Positions 54,997 to 63,129 of a DNA stretch of 64,000 nucleotides are shown here, in pieces (position 1 is the first letter of the stretch; each line of letters starts with the position of its first letter). Position numbers and translations under genes: made by a program. Below the pieces are notes generated by a model, which was given only the letters and a program-made list of their open reading frames with translations, did not search any database and had not been told where the DNA came from. Source of the DNA: Streptomyces sp. TS71-3 (GTDB lineage Bacteria > Actinomycetota > Actinomycetes > Streptomycetales > Streptomycetaceae); contig NZ_BNEL01000003.1 of NCBI RefSeq assembly GCF_018327685.1, positions 2,852,001-2,916,000 on the forward strand, given 5' to 3'.

Positions 54997-55839
54997 ATGA
55001 CTACCAGCGTGCCTGACCCGGTGACCGAGGAGGCCACCGAGCCGGACGGCCGGCGGAACATTCGCCGACTGGCACTCCGTTCCGTGCTGCTGCAGGGTGC
55101 GTTCAACTACGAACGGTTCCAGAACCTGGGCCTGTGGTGGACGCTGCGCCCGTTCCTCGACCGCATGTACCGCGACCGGGACGAGCGAGCCGCTGCCTAC
55201 AAGAGGCACCTCGCGTACTTCAACACCCACCCGTGGATCGTCGGCCCGATTCTCGGCATTGTGGTCGGCATGGAGCGCCGCCGCGCCCAGGGCGCCGAGG
55301 GCCTCGATGACGAAGCAATCAACTCCGTCAAGGTCGGCATGATGGCGCCGCTGGCCGGCATCGGCGACTCCCTCCTGTTCGGAACGATCCGCCCCATCCT
55401 GGGTGGCGTCTGCGCAACACTGGCCGTGAGCGGCAACATCGCCGGGCCGATCATCTTCTTCGTCGCGCTGCTGGCCCTGCAGATCGTCGCCCGCTTCTAC
55501 GGCACCTCCCTGGGGTACCGGCAGGGCACCCGGTTCTTCGAACGACTGGACACTGCGGCGGTCGACCAGGTCAAGGCCGGTGCCACGATGGTCGGCCTGG
55601 CGGTGACCGGAGCCTTGGTCGCCACACTCCTGACGGTCAGCACACCGCTCGCTTACCACAAGGGACACCAGACCCTCAAGCTCCAGGACTCACTGGACCA
55701 GGTGTTGCCGGGCATGCTGCCGCTGGCGGCGGCCCTGCTCGTGTTCTGGCTGGTTCGCCGACGCGTCTCCGCGGTCGTCATCCTGCTCGGCATCACCGTG
55801 GTAGGGCTCGTCGGCGGCTACTTCGGGATATTGGCGTGA
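54997..55839 (+). CDS. PTS EIID, mannose family
   Basis: 280-aa EIID: LRSVLLQGAFNYERFQNLGLWWTLRPFLDRMY near the N-terminus, FNTHPWIVGPILGIVVGMERRRA, KVGMMAPLAGIGDSLLFGTIRPILGGVCA, then a C-terminal membrane part. EIID exists only in the mannose-family PTS, which fixes the identity of the system. Its stop overlaps the SIS gene start. Confidence 0.92.
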   Translation: MTTSVPDPVTEEATEPDGRRNIRRLALRSVLLQGAFNYERFQNLGLWWTLRPFLDRMYRDRDERAAAYKRHLAYFNTHPWIVGPILGIVVGMERRRAQGAEGLDDEAINSVKVGMMAPLAGIGDSLLFGTIRPILGGVCATLAVSGNIAGPIIFFVALLALQIVARFYGTSLGYRQGTRFFERLDTAAVDQVKAGATMVGLAVTGALVATLLTVSTPLAYHKGHQTLKLQDSLDQVLPGMLPLAAALLVFWLVRRRVSAVVILLGITVVGLVGGYFGILA

Positions 55840-56567
55840 CGAGCGACACGCCACGTGCGGCGGACTACCTCACCGAACTGGCCGACATCATTTCCCGTCG
55901 CGGCATCGAGTGCGCCGAGCAGATCGGCGCCGCCGCAGAGGCGATCGGCGCGTGCGTGGCGGCCGGCGGCATCATCCACCTGTTCGGCTCCGGGCACTCC
56001 CGACTGGTCGCCATCGACGCGGCGGTCCGCGCCGCGACGATGACCAACGCGGTGGCGATCTGCCCGGACGAGTGGGTCGGACGGGTGGAACGCGTCGAAG
56101 GCATCGGCGAGATCGTGCTGAAACGTTCGGACATCCGGGCCGGCGAGGTCCTCGTCGTCATCTCCCAGTCCGGCCTCAACCCGCTGCCGATCGAGGTGGC
56201 ACTCGGCGGCATCGCCCGGGAGGCCACCGTCGTCGGGGTCGGGTCGGCGGCACACTCTCAGGCCGGAACGAGCCGGCACGGCAGCGGCGCACGCCTCATG
56301 GACATCGTTGACGTCTTCCTGGACACCGGGGTACCCGCGGGTGACGCCCTGTTCCATCCGGCGCACACCGCGCCGCTCGGCCCGGCCTCCACCGTCGCCG
56401 CCTCGGCGCTGGTCCACGCAACCCTGGTCGAGGCGTCCCGGTGGTTGGTCGATCACGGGCACGAGCCGCCGATCCGGCGCAGCCGCAACCTGCCCGGCGG
56501 TGCGGAGCACAACACCGCCGTCGCCGCCCGCTACCTTGACCGGTTGCCGGAGCTGCGGTGGATGTGA
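55836..56567 (+). CDS. SIS-domain phosphosugar isomerase-like protein
   Basis: 243-aa single SIS-domain protein: IIHLFGSGHSRLVAIDAAVRAA, then AGEVLVVISQSGLNPLPIEV and SAAHSQAGTSRHGSGARLMD. The Ser/Thr-rich loops fit phosphosugar binding. In this operon it probably isomerises or deaminates the amino-sugar phosphate left after NagA. No NagB-type deaminase is nearby, so this may fill that role (inference). Coupled to EIID by a four-base overlap. Confidence 0.8.
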   Translation: MTSDTPRAADYLTELADIISRRGIECAEQIGAAAEAIGACVAAGGIIHLFGSGHSRLVAIDAAVRAATMTNAVAICPDEWVGRVERVEGIGEIVLKRSDIRAGEVLVVISQSGLNPLPIEVALGGIAREATVVGVGSAAHSQAGTSRHGSGARLMDIVDVFLDTGVPAGDALFHPAHTAPLGPASTVAASALVHATLVEASRWLVDHGHEPPIRRSRNLPGGAEHNTAVAARYLDRLPELRWM

Positions 56568-57841
56568 ACGCAGAGCCCCCGGTACGGGCCGGGCTGGGCA
56601 GCGCGACGGTCGCGCTGCCCGACCCACTGCCCATGGCCGGGTACGGGGCGCGCAAGACTTGCAGCTCAGGGGTACTGCGACCGTTGGAGGTCAACGTGCT
56701 GGCCGTCGCATGCGGCGACCAGCCCAGCCTGCTCGTCACACTGGACGTGATCGCCGTCGACCGGGGGTTCGTCCACCAGGTGCGGAAGTTGGCCGCCGGA
56801 TACGGCATCGACGCCGACCACGTGCTCGTCGCGGCCTCCCACACCCACTCGGGACCAGCAGGGCTGCGTGTGGGCGGCGCCGAGCAGGCGGCGAAGACGG
56901 ATCCGGTAGTGGCGGTCGGCTATCTCGATGCCATCCGCGGTGCCGTTGACGCCGCGCTCGCCATGCTCGGGCCTGTGCACGTGACCGTACGCTCGGGCCG
57001 GGTCGAGGGCGTCGCCGCCGACCGCAACGACCCGCTCCGGCCGGTCGACGGGACTGCCACGCTCCTACGTATCGCCGACTCCTGCGAGATCACCATCGGG
57101 TACCTGTGGCACTTCGCCTGCCACCCCACGGTCCTCGGTGCCGGCAACACTCTCCTGACTCCCGACCTGCCCGGTGACGTCCGGGCTGCGCTCCGCCACG
57201 GGCGCGGTGACCTGCCGGTGCTGTACCTCAACGGCGCCGCAGGGGACATCAGCACCCGCTTCACCCGCCGCGAGCAGACCCCGCGGGAACTGACCCGGCT
57301 GGCCGGCCTGATCACGCGGGCATGGACCGGCCCCTGGCGACCGCTACGGCTCGCACCGCCGCGGGTACGCAGGGACCTGATCGGGTTGCCCGCGGCCTCT
57401 CACGATCCCGCGGCAACGCACCGCCGGCTTGCGGCCGCCACCCTGGCCCTGGCGGACGTGCCCGACGGCCCACGTCGGCGGGTACGGGAAACCGGGATCC
57501 AGGGACTGCGGCGGCGCCTGTCCCGGCCGCTTTCCGGCGAACCCGCCAAGCCGGTGCTCGCCGAGGCGCACACGATCGTCCTCGGCGACCTCGCACTGGC
57601 TGCCCTGCCCGGCGAACCGGTCGCGGCGGTGGGTCGCGCCGTACGCGCCGCCAGTCGGCATCCGGTCACCCTGGAGATCGGCTACGCCGGCGACTACATC
57701 GGCTACCTGACAACGGCCGACATGACCACCGGGTACGAGGCGGAAGCTGCGTTGACCGCGCCCGGCGCAGCTGAACTCGCGGCTGCGGCACTGATCGAAG
57801 GACTACATGCCCTGGAGGACCGAGGAGATGAGGACCGGTGA
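56558..57841 (+). CDS. neutral/alkaline ceramidase-like hydrolase
   Basis: 427-aa protein resembling the N-terminal metal-dependent domain of neutral/alkaline ceramidases: GLGSATVALPDPLPMAGYGA, LLVTLDVIAVDRGFV, zinc-ligand VLVAASHTHSGPAGL, GYLWHFACHPTVLGAGN and PVLYLNGAAGDISTRFT. There is no signal peptide, so it acts inside the cell. Between a SIS isomerase and NagA in a PTS operon, an amidase or deacylase acting on an N-acylated sugar is plausible, but the substrate is unknown. GTG 56558 or GTG 56564 (GTGA overlap with the SIS stop) may be the start. Confidence 0.75.
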   Translation: MDVNAEPPVRAGLGSATVALPDPLPMAGYGARKTCSSGVLRPLEVNVLAVACGDQPSLLVTLDVIAVDRGFVHQVRKLAAGYGIDADHVLVAASHTHSGPAGLRVGGAEQAAKTDPVVAVGYLDAIRGAVDAALAMLGPVHVTVRSGRVEGVAADRNDPLRPVDGTATLLRIADSCEITIGYLWHFACHPTVLGAGNTLLTPDLPGDVRAALRHGRGDLPVLYLNGAAGDISTRFTRREQTPRELTRLAGLITRAWTGPWRPLRLAPPRVRRDLIGLPAASHDPAATHRRLAAATLALADVPDGPRRRVRETGIQGLRRRLSRPLSGEPAKPVLAEAHTIVLGDLALAALPGEPVAAVGRAVRAASRHPVTLEIGYAGDYIGYLTTADMTTGYEAEAALTAPGAAELAAAALIEGLHALEDRGDEDR

Positions 57842-59082
57842 ACGGCAGGTGGTCGGTCGGCACCGGAACGGGATCGGGGCGGCGGCCCGACGTGCGACGG
57901 GCTCTGACGGGCGGCCGGCTGCTATGGCCCGACGGCCGGTTGCGCCGCGGTGAACTGGTGCTGCACGGCGAGCGGATCGAGGCCGTGCTACCGGCTGGTG
58001 CCGCCCTGGATGGTGCCGAGGCCCTCGACGTCACCGGCTGTGTCGTCGCCCCCGGATTCGTCGACACCCACGTCCATGGCGGGCAGGGCGCGAACTTCAT
58101 GTCCGCCGATCCGGCGCTGCTGGGGCGGATCTCGGCGTACCTCGCGGCCGGTGGGGTCACGTCGTGCCTCGCGGGGACCGCGAGCCTGGACGTGACACGG
58201 ACCGCGGACGCGGTCGCCGCACTCGCCGCGCTCACCGGGCGGCTCGCCGGTACCGGCGGCGACACCCCGGGCATCACCATGCTCGGCATCCACCTGGAGG
58301 GTCCCTTCCTCAACCCGTCGTTTCGCGGCGTCCACCGCAGCGAGCATCTGCGCGCCCCGACGGCCGCCGAACTCGACCGCCTGCTCGACCTCGCCGACGG
58401 CGCGCTGCGGGTGGTGACGCTCGCCCCTGAGCTCCCCGGCGGCCCCGAGGCGGTGCGGCGGCTTGACGACGCCGGAGTGGTCGTCGCCCTCGGCCACTCC
58501 GGTGCGGGCGATGCCGAGGCGAGCGACGCCGTCCAGGCCGGCGTACGACGAGCCACCCACCTGTTCAACGGGCTGCCGCCGATCCACCACCGCGACCCGG
58601 GCCCCGTTCCGGTGCTGCTGACCGACGAGCGGGTGCGCTGCGAAGTGGTCGCCGACGGGCTGCACGTCGCTCCGCGGATGCTGCGGTTCGCTGTGGACGT
58701 CGCGGGACCTGATCGGATCATGCTGGTGAGCGACGGCACCGACGTGGCCGGTCTGCCCGACGGCCGGCACCGCCGGTACGAGGGAACCGAGGTGGTGGTC
58801 CACGACGGGCAGGCCCGCACCCCGTCCGGCGGGCTCGCCGGAAGCGTGACGCGGCTCGCCGACATGGTCCGCCTGATGGTGGACACCGCCGGGGTCGACC
58901 TGGCCGACGCGCTGCGGATGGCCGCCCAGACCCCGGCACGTTCGCTCGGCCTGACCGATCGCGGCACCCTGGCGGCCGGGGCCTGCGCCGACGTCGTCGT
59001 CCTGGGCGACGACCTGCGCGTGCAACGCACCCTCGCACACGGCAGCGTGATCTACAGCAGCTCACAGGAGGACGCATCGTGA
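57838..59082 (+). CDS. nagA: N-acetylglucosamine-6-phosphate deacetylase
   Basis: 414-aa amidohydrolase. Metal and catalytic residues are visible: VVAPGFVDTHVHGGQGANFM, GIHLEGPFLN (Glu ligand), VVALGHSGAGDAEA (His), THLFNGLPPIHHRDPG and MLVSDGTDVAGLPDG (catalytic Asp). It removes acetate from GlcNAc-6-P or GalNAc-6-P produced by the PTS. GTG overlaps the upstream stop; its stop overlaps the EIIB start. Confidence 0.88.
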   Translation: MNGRWSVGTGTGSGRRPDVRRALTGGRLLWPDGRLRRGELVLHGERIEAVLPAGAALDGAEALDVTGCVVAPGFVDTHVHGGQGANFMSADPALLGRISAYLAAGGVTSCLAGTASLDVTRTADAVAALAALTGRLAGTGGDTPGITMLGIHLEGPFLNPSFRGVHRSEHLRAPTAAELDRLLDLADGALRVVTLAPELPGGPEAVRRLDDAGVVVALGHSGAGDAEASDAVQAGVRRATHLFNGLPPIHHRDPGPVPVLLTDERVRCEVVADGLHVAPRMLRFAVDVAGPDRIMLVSDGTDVAGLPDGRHRRYEGTEVVVHDGQARTPSGGLAGSVTRLADMVRLMVDTAGVDLADALRMAAQTPARSLGLTDRGTLAAGACADVVVLGDDLRVQRTLAHGSVIYSSSQEDAS

Positions 59083-59561
59083 CACTGGAACTGATTCGGG
59101 TGGACGACCGGCTCATCCACGGCCAGGTACTGGTCGGCTGGACCCGGTCGCTGGGTGTCGACCACATCATGGTGGCGGACGACAAGGTGGGCGCCGACCC
59201 CTTGCAGTCCACGCTGATGCGGATGGCGGCGCCGACCGGTGTGAAGGTTTCCATTCTCTCGATAGAGAAGGCCGCCGCAGCACTGGGCGGTGGGGAGTTC
59301 GACGGAGACCGGGTCCTGGCGCTGGTGCGCGGACCCGCCGAGCTGTCGCAGCTGCGCCGGGCCGGCGTGCCGTTCGACCGGGTCAACGTGGGCAACGTGC
59401 ACTCCGGTCCCGGCCGCAGCAAGCTCACCAAGGAGGTGTACGCCAGCGCCGAGGAGCTGGCGACATGGCGCGAGTTGATACAGGCCGGCGTGCAACTCTT
59501 CGCTCAATGGTTGCCCGATCAGGCACGCACCGACCTCGGCCCCATCGTGCAGCGCGGATGA
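59079..59561 (+). CDS. PTS EIIB, mannose family
   Basis: 160-aa mannose-family EIIB (PTSIIB_sorb). Phospho-His is H14 in LIRVDDRLIHGQVLVGWTRS; GVDHIMVADDKVGADPLQ and FDRVNVGNVHSGPGRSKLTK follow. It takes phosphate from EIIA and passes it to sugar bound by EIIC/EIID. Separated from its EIIA by four genes, but tightly coupled to nagA. Confidence 0.9.
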   Translation: MTLELIRVDDRLIHGQVLVGWTRSLGVDHIMVADDKVGADPLQSTLMRMAAPTGVKVSILSIEKAAAALGGGEFDGDRVLALVRGPAELSQLRRAGVPFDRVNVGNVHSGPGRSKLTKEVYASAEELATWRELIQAGVQLFAQWLPDQARTDLGPIVQRG

Positions 59562-59681
59562 CCAAGCCGAGCAACGATGGGCGCCCGGAACGGAGACTGG
59601 CTGGTGGGCGCGTCATATGTGGAGGCAGAACCGATGGCGACGAAGCAGTGACCGACAGCACAGAGTGAGAGCGAGTACCCG

Positions 59682-59939
59682 ATGTCTGAACGTCAGGTGA
59701 CGATTGCCTCCCCGGTCGGGCTGCACGCCCGACCCGCCGCGGCCTTCGTCAAAGCGGTCGCGGCCGCCGGCATCCCGGTCACCCTGGCCCGAGCCGGTGG
59801 CGTCCCCGTGGATGCGCGCAGCATCCTCGCCGTCCTGTCCCTCAGCGTTCAGCAGGGCGATCAGGTGGTGGTCGCCGCACAGGGCCCGACGGCCGACGAC
59901 GTCCTGGACCGGCTCGCGGTGCTGCTGGAGACGGCATGA
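59682..59939 (+). CDS. HPr-family phosphocarrier protein
   Basis: 85-aa HPr: active-site VTIASPVGLHARPAAAFVKA with H15, then ARSILAVLSLSVQQGDQVVV where Ser-46 (of ARSILAVLSL) sits. It is an operon-dedicated HPr; no EI (ptsI) is in the window, so the general EI must phosphorylate it. It ends three bases before an integrase remnant, which marks the edge of the operon. Confidence 0.88.
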   Translation: MSERQVTIASPVGLHARPAAAFVKAVAAAGIPVTLARAGGVPVDARSILAVLSLSVQQGDQVVVAAQGPTADDVLDRLAVLLETA

Positions 59940-59941
59940 GC

Positions 59942-60052
59942 GGTAGCGACGTGGTGGCGCAGCGCCAGGATCTCGGCGTCCTTGCCACGGTCGCTCATCG
60001 GCAGGAGACATCTCAAGGCGAACATGCTTGCGGAGGCCTGGGCTTTGAGGAA
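59942..60052 (-). mobile_element. integrase N-terminal remnant
   Basis: The minus strand reads MFALRCLLPMSDRGKDAEIL then ALRHHVAT, the N-terminal text of the Streptomyces rve-type integrase (MSDRDKDVEILALRHQ). Similarity stops at 59942 beside the HPr stop. It is the same family and strand as the C-terminal piece at 43893-43992. Confidence 0.75.
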
Positions 60053-60092
60053 ATCGGTGCCCCGGGCCTTGGACCGTGCGTCACGGCGGTCC

Positions 60093-61364
60093 TCAGCCTG
60101 CCCCGTTCCCCTGGACACGCGCGGCGAGGCCACGCGGGCCCGGGAGGACGACCTGGCCGTCGGTGACGACCATGAAGCGTTCCATCCCCGGCACGAGGAC
60201 GTTGACGACGGCCAGGTGGTCGCTGACGTATCTGTCCCACACCCATGCGCGGTGACCGTGCCGGCGGAGCAGCGCCAGCAGGGCCTCCAGGTGGCCCTCG
60301 GGTGTGGCCGGGCTCTCGGCGGCGCGGAACGGCACGGTGACCGCGTCCCCGAGACGGGCGGAGAAATCGGCGAGGTAGCAGCGGTGCAGGGCCGGATGGG
60401 CCTCAGTATGGATCCTCGCCGCGGCCTCCTCCGCGGCGTCGGCGACACCGCTGTCGAGTTGGATCAGTTCGTGCAGTGCGCGCTCCACGGCGTACGCCGG
60501 TGAAAGGGACGCGCCGCAGCCGCGCACCCGGGCTGCGGCGCCGGGCTCGGCGGGCAGATAGGCCCAGTAGGCCGGTACGCCCAGGTCGCTGGTCATGTCC
60601 AGCAGCCACACCCGGCCGCCGACGTACTGCTCTGCGGCGCGGTGCAGCGCGGCCAGCGCCACGGGCAGTGTCGCGGCGTCGAGAATCCGCAGGGGCGGCG
60701 GTGTTCGGGAGAGGAACTGGCGGATCAGGAGCAGGGACATCGCGTCCCGCTCGATGATCTCGTTGATCGCGTGCACCATGGCATCGGCGCGTGTCACGCC
60801 GGCCGCCCAGCCGCTGTTGAGCGAGTAGCGGCAGAGCACCCGGTAGTCATAGGCGTCGCCGCCGGCCTGACGCGCCGAGGCCGGCTGTTCCAGGTAGGCG
60901 GGCATCGAGAGGAACGCGGGCACGTCCGTGTCCCGGCCGCCGGTCACGGACCGGTAGGGCAGGCAGGCGAGCGGCTGGTCGGGGCCGTCGGCCAGCAGGG
61001 CGAGCACCGCGTCATGTCTGCCGAGGGCGGCTACGACGCGGTGGGCGTCGCGCAGCACGATCTGGCCGGGGGGCGGCATCTCGCTGAGGTGGTGCTCCAA
61101 CGCCTCGAAGACGGCGCCCACTCGCGGCGCCGCTCCCGCCCCCTTGCCGAAGCCGACTCCGGCGGGCACCGGCGCCCCCTCGCGACGCAGGTCGCATCGC
61201 CAGGCGCCGGGTTCGGTGGCCCCGGCGGGCAGCGGCCGCAGGGAATGGGTCATCCCCAACTCGGCGACGGCGGCCAGCGCGTGCCGTTCGGCTTCTTCGA
61301 GGGAGGCGGCCCGTTCGCCGTACTGCGGCACGCCGGCGACGGTCGTGTGGGCTGAAGCGGTCAC
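60093..61364 (-). CDS. YcaO-domain protein, RiPP-type
   Basis: 423-aa YcaO protein. The ATP-binding core YSLNSGWAAGVTRADAMVHA then INEIIERDAM carries the conserved E..ER signature; VGAVFEALEHHLSE and LSPAYAVERALHELIQLDS are further family blocks. YcaO enzymes use ATP to activate backbone amides of peptides (azolines, thioamides, amidines). The usual C-terminal Pro-rich end of azoline-forming YcaOs is absent (ends GPRGLAARVQGNGAG), and no E1-like partner or dehydrogenase gene is nearby. GTG 61364 has GGAGAGG at eight bases. It follows a 42-codon peptide gene. Confidence 0.88.
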   Translation of the reverse strand: MTASAHTTVAGVPQYGERAASLEEAERHALAAVAELGMTHSLRPLPAGATEPGAWRCDLRREGAPVPAGVGFGKGAGAAPRVGAVFEALEHHLSEMPPPGQIVLRDAHRVVAALGRHDAVLALLADGPDQPLACLPYRSVTGGRDTDVPAFLSMPAYLEQPASARQAGGDAYDYRVLCRYSLNSGWAAGVTRADAMVHAINEIIERDAMSLLLIRQFLSRTPPPLRILDAATLPVALAALHRAAEQYVGGRVWLLDMTSDLGVPAYWAYLPAEPGAAARVRGCGASLSPAYAVERALHELIQLDSGVADAAEEAAARIHTEAHPALHRCYLADFSARLGDAVTVPFRAAESPATPEGHLEALLALLRRHGHRAWVWDRYVSDHLAVVNVLVPGMERFMVVTDGQVVLPGPRGLAARVQGNGAG

Positions 61365-61457
61365 GGGTCCCTCTCCTGTCTCGCACATGGGGCGTTCGGC
61401 TGTCCTCCTTGTGGCGTACCGCTGCACGCGGTAGGCCACGGGGGCACAATCGACGGA

Positions 61458-61490
61458 GGGGCCGAGGCCATCTGCACTGGCCTCGGCCCC
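61458..61490 (-). terminator. attenuator-like hairpin between peptide gene and ycaO
   Basis: GGGGCCGAGGCCA - TCTGCAC - TGGCCTCGGCCCC: perfect 13-bp stem, 7-base loop, in the 136-base gap. Such partial terminators after a precursor gene keep precursor mRNA in excess of enzyme mRNA. Confidence 0.75.
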
Positions 61491-61500
61491 CGTCCACCGG

Positions 61501-61629
61501 TTACGCGGCGTCCGCGTCGCTGGTGCTCTCCGCCTCGATGTCGCTCAGCATCCGCACCTCGCTGGTGGCGAGTTCGGGCTCCTCAGGGTTGCGGAAACCC
61601 GAGATGTCGACGTTGATCGCAAGGCCCAC
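61501..61629 (-). CDS. candidate RiPP precursor peptide (42 aa)
   Basis: Short gene with GTG 61629 and a strong GGGAGG ribosome site seven bases upstream. The product starts GLAINVDISGFRNPEEPELA after the first residue, continues through TSEVRMLSDI and ends EAESTSDADAA. It is acidic, has no Cys, and puts Ser/Thr at positions 10, 22, 23, 29 and 35-37. Position just before a YcaO gene with a hairpin between is typical of a leader-plus-core substrate. I do not recognise the family. The core would be the Ser/Thr/Asp-rich C-terminal third (inference). Confidence 0.7.
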   Translation of the reverse strand: MGLAINVDISGFRNPEEPELATSEVRMLSDIEAESTSDADAA

Positions 61630-61837
61630 AGCAAACCTCCCGGCTTGGCTATTTCTTTACCTTTCTTAGTCTGGTGCGGGTTGCGCTTGCGAGATCAGTT
61701 GCATTCACGCCAACAGATGATCGAAGTATCGGGCCTTCGCCGCACGGCGACCCAGCCCACCCGAGGGGCCGAAGAGCACGCGGCTGCCCGGCGTCTCCGC
61801 ACATCCCGCACCCTCCCCCGCATTCCCGCTTGCCGCC
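61630..61837. promoter_or_regulatory. upstream region of the peptide gene
   Basis: An AT-richer stretch at about 61647-61672 (runs TTTCTTTACCTTTCTTAG on the + strand) directly precedes the peptide gene and probably holds its promoter. I cannot fix -35/-10 boxes with confidence. Confidence 0.4.
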
Positions 61838-61993
61838 GTCGGTGAGGCGGTGCGACAGGCTCACCGCGGCGCGCGCAGTGGCAAGGTGGGCATCCTGTGC
61901 CGGACGCCACGCGAGGGCCTGGGCGTACAGGTCGTCGAAGTGCGCTCCTGCGACGTGAACGCGATCAACCGAGTCCGCACGCCGAGACCCTGA
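61838..61993 (+). pseudogene. crotonyl-CoA carboxylase/reductase C-terminal fragment
   Basis: The + strand reads VGEAVRQAHRGARSGKVGIL then CRTPREGLGVQVVEV ... NAINRVRTPRP and a stop. This matches the C-terminal text of Ccr enzymes (HxGKVGVLCLAPxEGLGV ... INRFR). Nothing of the rest of the enzyme is present. Confidence 0.55.
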
Positions 61994-62112
61994 CGCCCGA
62001 CACGCGACAGGTCACGGGGATCATGACTGGCCCGCGCAGGGGCCGGCGAGTGGTGGCGTGATCGACCGAAACCCGTGCGGACCCGGGACCCAGGCCCAGA
62101 CCCTGGGCCGGC

Positions 62113-63129
62113 TCAGTCGTGCCGGCGCTGGCGTCGGATCGAGGCCGCCACCTCGTTCTGCTCGGTTTCCCACCAGGGGCGCACGAGTTCCGGTGACGAT
62201 GTCTGGCCATGGGCCGGCGCCGGGGTGGGGACCCGGGCGAGTTCCGCGTCGAGGCGGCGGTCGAGCGCCGCGGTCTGGACGCGTTCGGCGCGCGCCCACT
62301 GCACCAGGATGGCCAGCAGGAAGGGCAGAGCGGTCAGCTCGGCGATGCTGAGCATCGCGCCGCCGCCGATCTGCTGGTCGTGCTGGACGTTCGGTGACCA
62401 GGCCGGCGCGTGGTGCAGGTACCAGGCGCCCGCGATCAGCGTGCCGTGCGTCATCACTGCGAGCCCCGGGACCGCGTCGACGATGCCGTCCAGGAAGACC
62501 AGCGCCGCTCGTATCGGGTGGGTGCACCAGGAGGGCAGCGTCTGTTCGTGGGTGAGTACCGGGATGACGAACAGGGATCCGGCGGCGAGCAGGTGCAGGT
62601 ACATCAGCTGGTGCAGCCAGCCGATGCGCAGGGCGGTGGCGAAGTACGGCGTGAAGTACACGGTCAGCTCGGTGGCGAGGACCAGGGCCGTGCTGACCAA
62701 GGGGAAGGTCAGCACACGCACCAGGCGGCCGGTCATGACGCGCCGGACCCGCGCCGCGGGGGCCTCCGGCAGCGCCTCGACGGTGAGCCTAAGGGGATCG
62801 CCGAGGGCGAGGCCGAGCGGCGCGACCAGGTCGAGGAGGATGTTCTGGACAGCGGCCGGCCAGAACAGCACGTGGTCGTAGACGGCCAGCGAGGACATCG
62901 TGGCCACCACCAGCGCACCGAGTCCGAGCAGCGCGAACGCCGCGACGCGGCCGGGCGGCCAGTGCTCGCCGCGTCGCCGCAGCCGTACCACACCCCAGCC
63001 GTAGAGCACGCCCAGGGCGACGACCAGCAGCATGGCGGGGACGTCCGGTTGCCAGGAGGTCAGCAGGCGCCCTGAGGTGAGCTTCGCCAATGACAGGGCG
63101 GACATATCGGTCATCGCTGGACCTGTCAT
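62113..63129 (-). CDS. cytochrome c oxidase assembly protein, CtaG/Caa3 type
   Basis: 338-aa membrane protein with about seven to nine helices: AMLLVVALGVLYGWGVV, VAAFALLGLGALVVATM, then MSSLAVYDHVLFWPAAVQNI, and later HQLMYLHLLAAGSLFVIPVL and FLDGIVDAVPGLAVMTHG. This is the caa3_CtaG family, linked to copper delivery to cytochrome oxidase. ATG 63129 has AGGAGGG at eight bases. A fragment of a close copy is at 43746-43874 in the opposite orientation. Confidence 0.85.
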   Translation of the reverse strand: MTGPAMTDMSALSLAKLTSGRLLTSWQPDVPAMLLVVALGVLYGWGVVRLRRRGEHWPPGRVAAFALLGLGALVVATMSSLAVYDHVLFWPAAVQNILLDLVAPLGLALGDPLRLTVEALPEAPAARVRRVMTGRLVRVLTFPLVSTALVLATELTVYFTPYFATALRIGWLHQLMYLHLLAAGSLFVIPVLTHEQTLPSWCTHPIRAALVFLDGIVDAVPGLAVMTHGTLIAGAWYLHHAPAWSPNVQHDQQIGGGAMLSIAELTALPFLLAILVQWARAERVQTAALDRRLDAELARVPTPAPAHGQTSSPELVRPWWETEQNEVAASIRRQRRHD

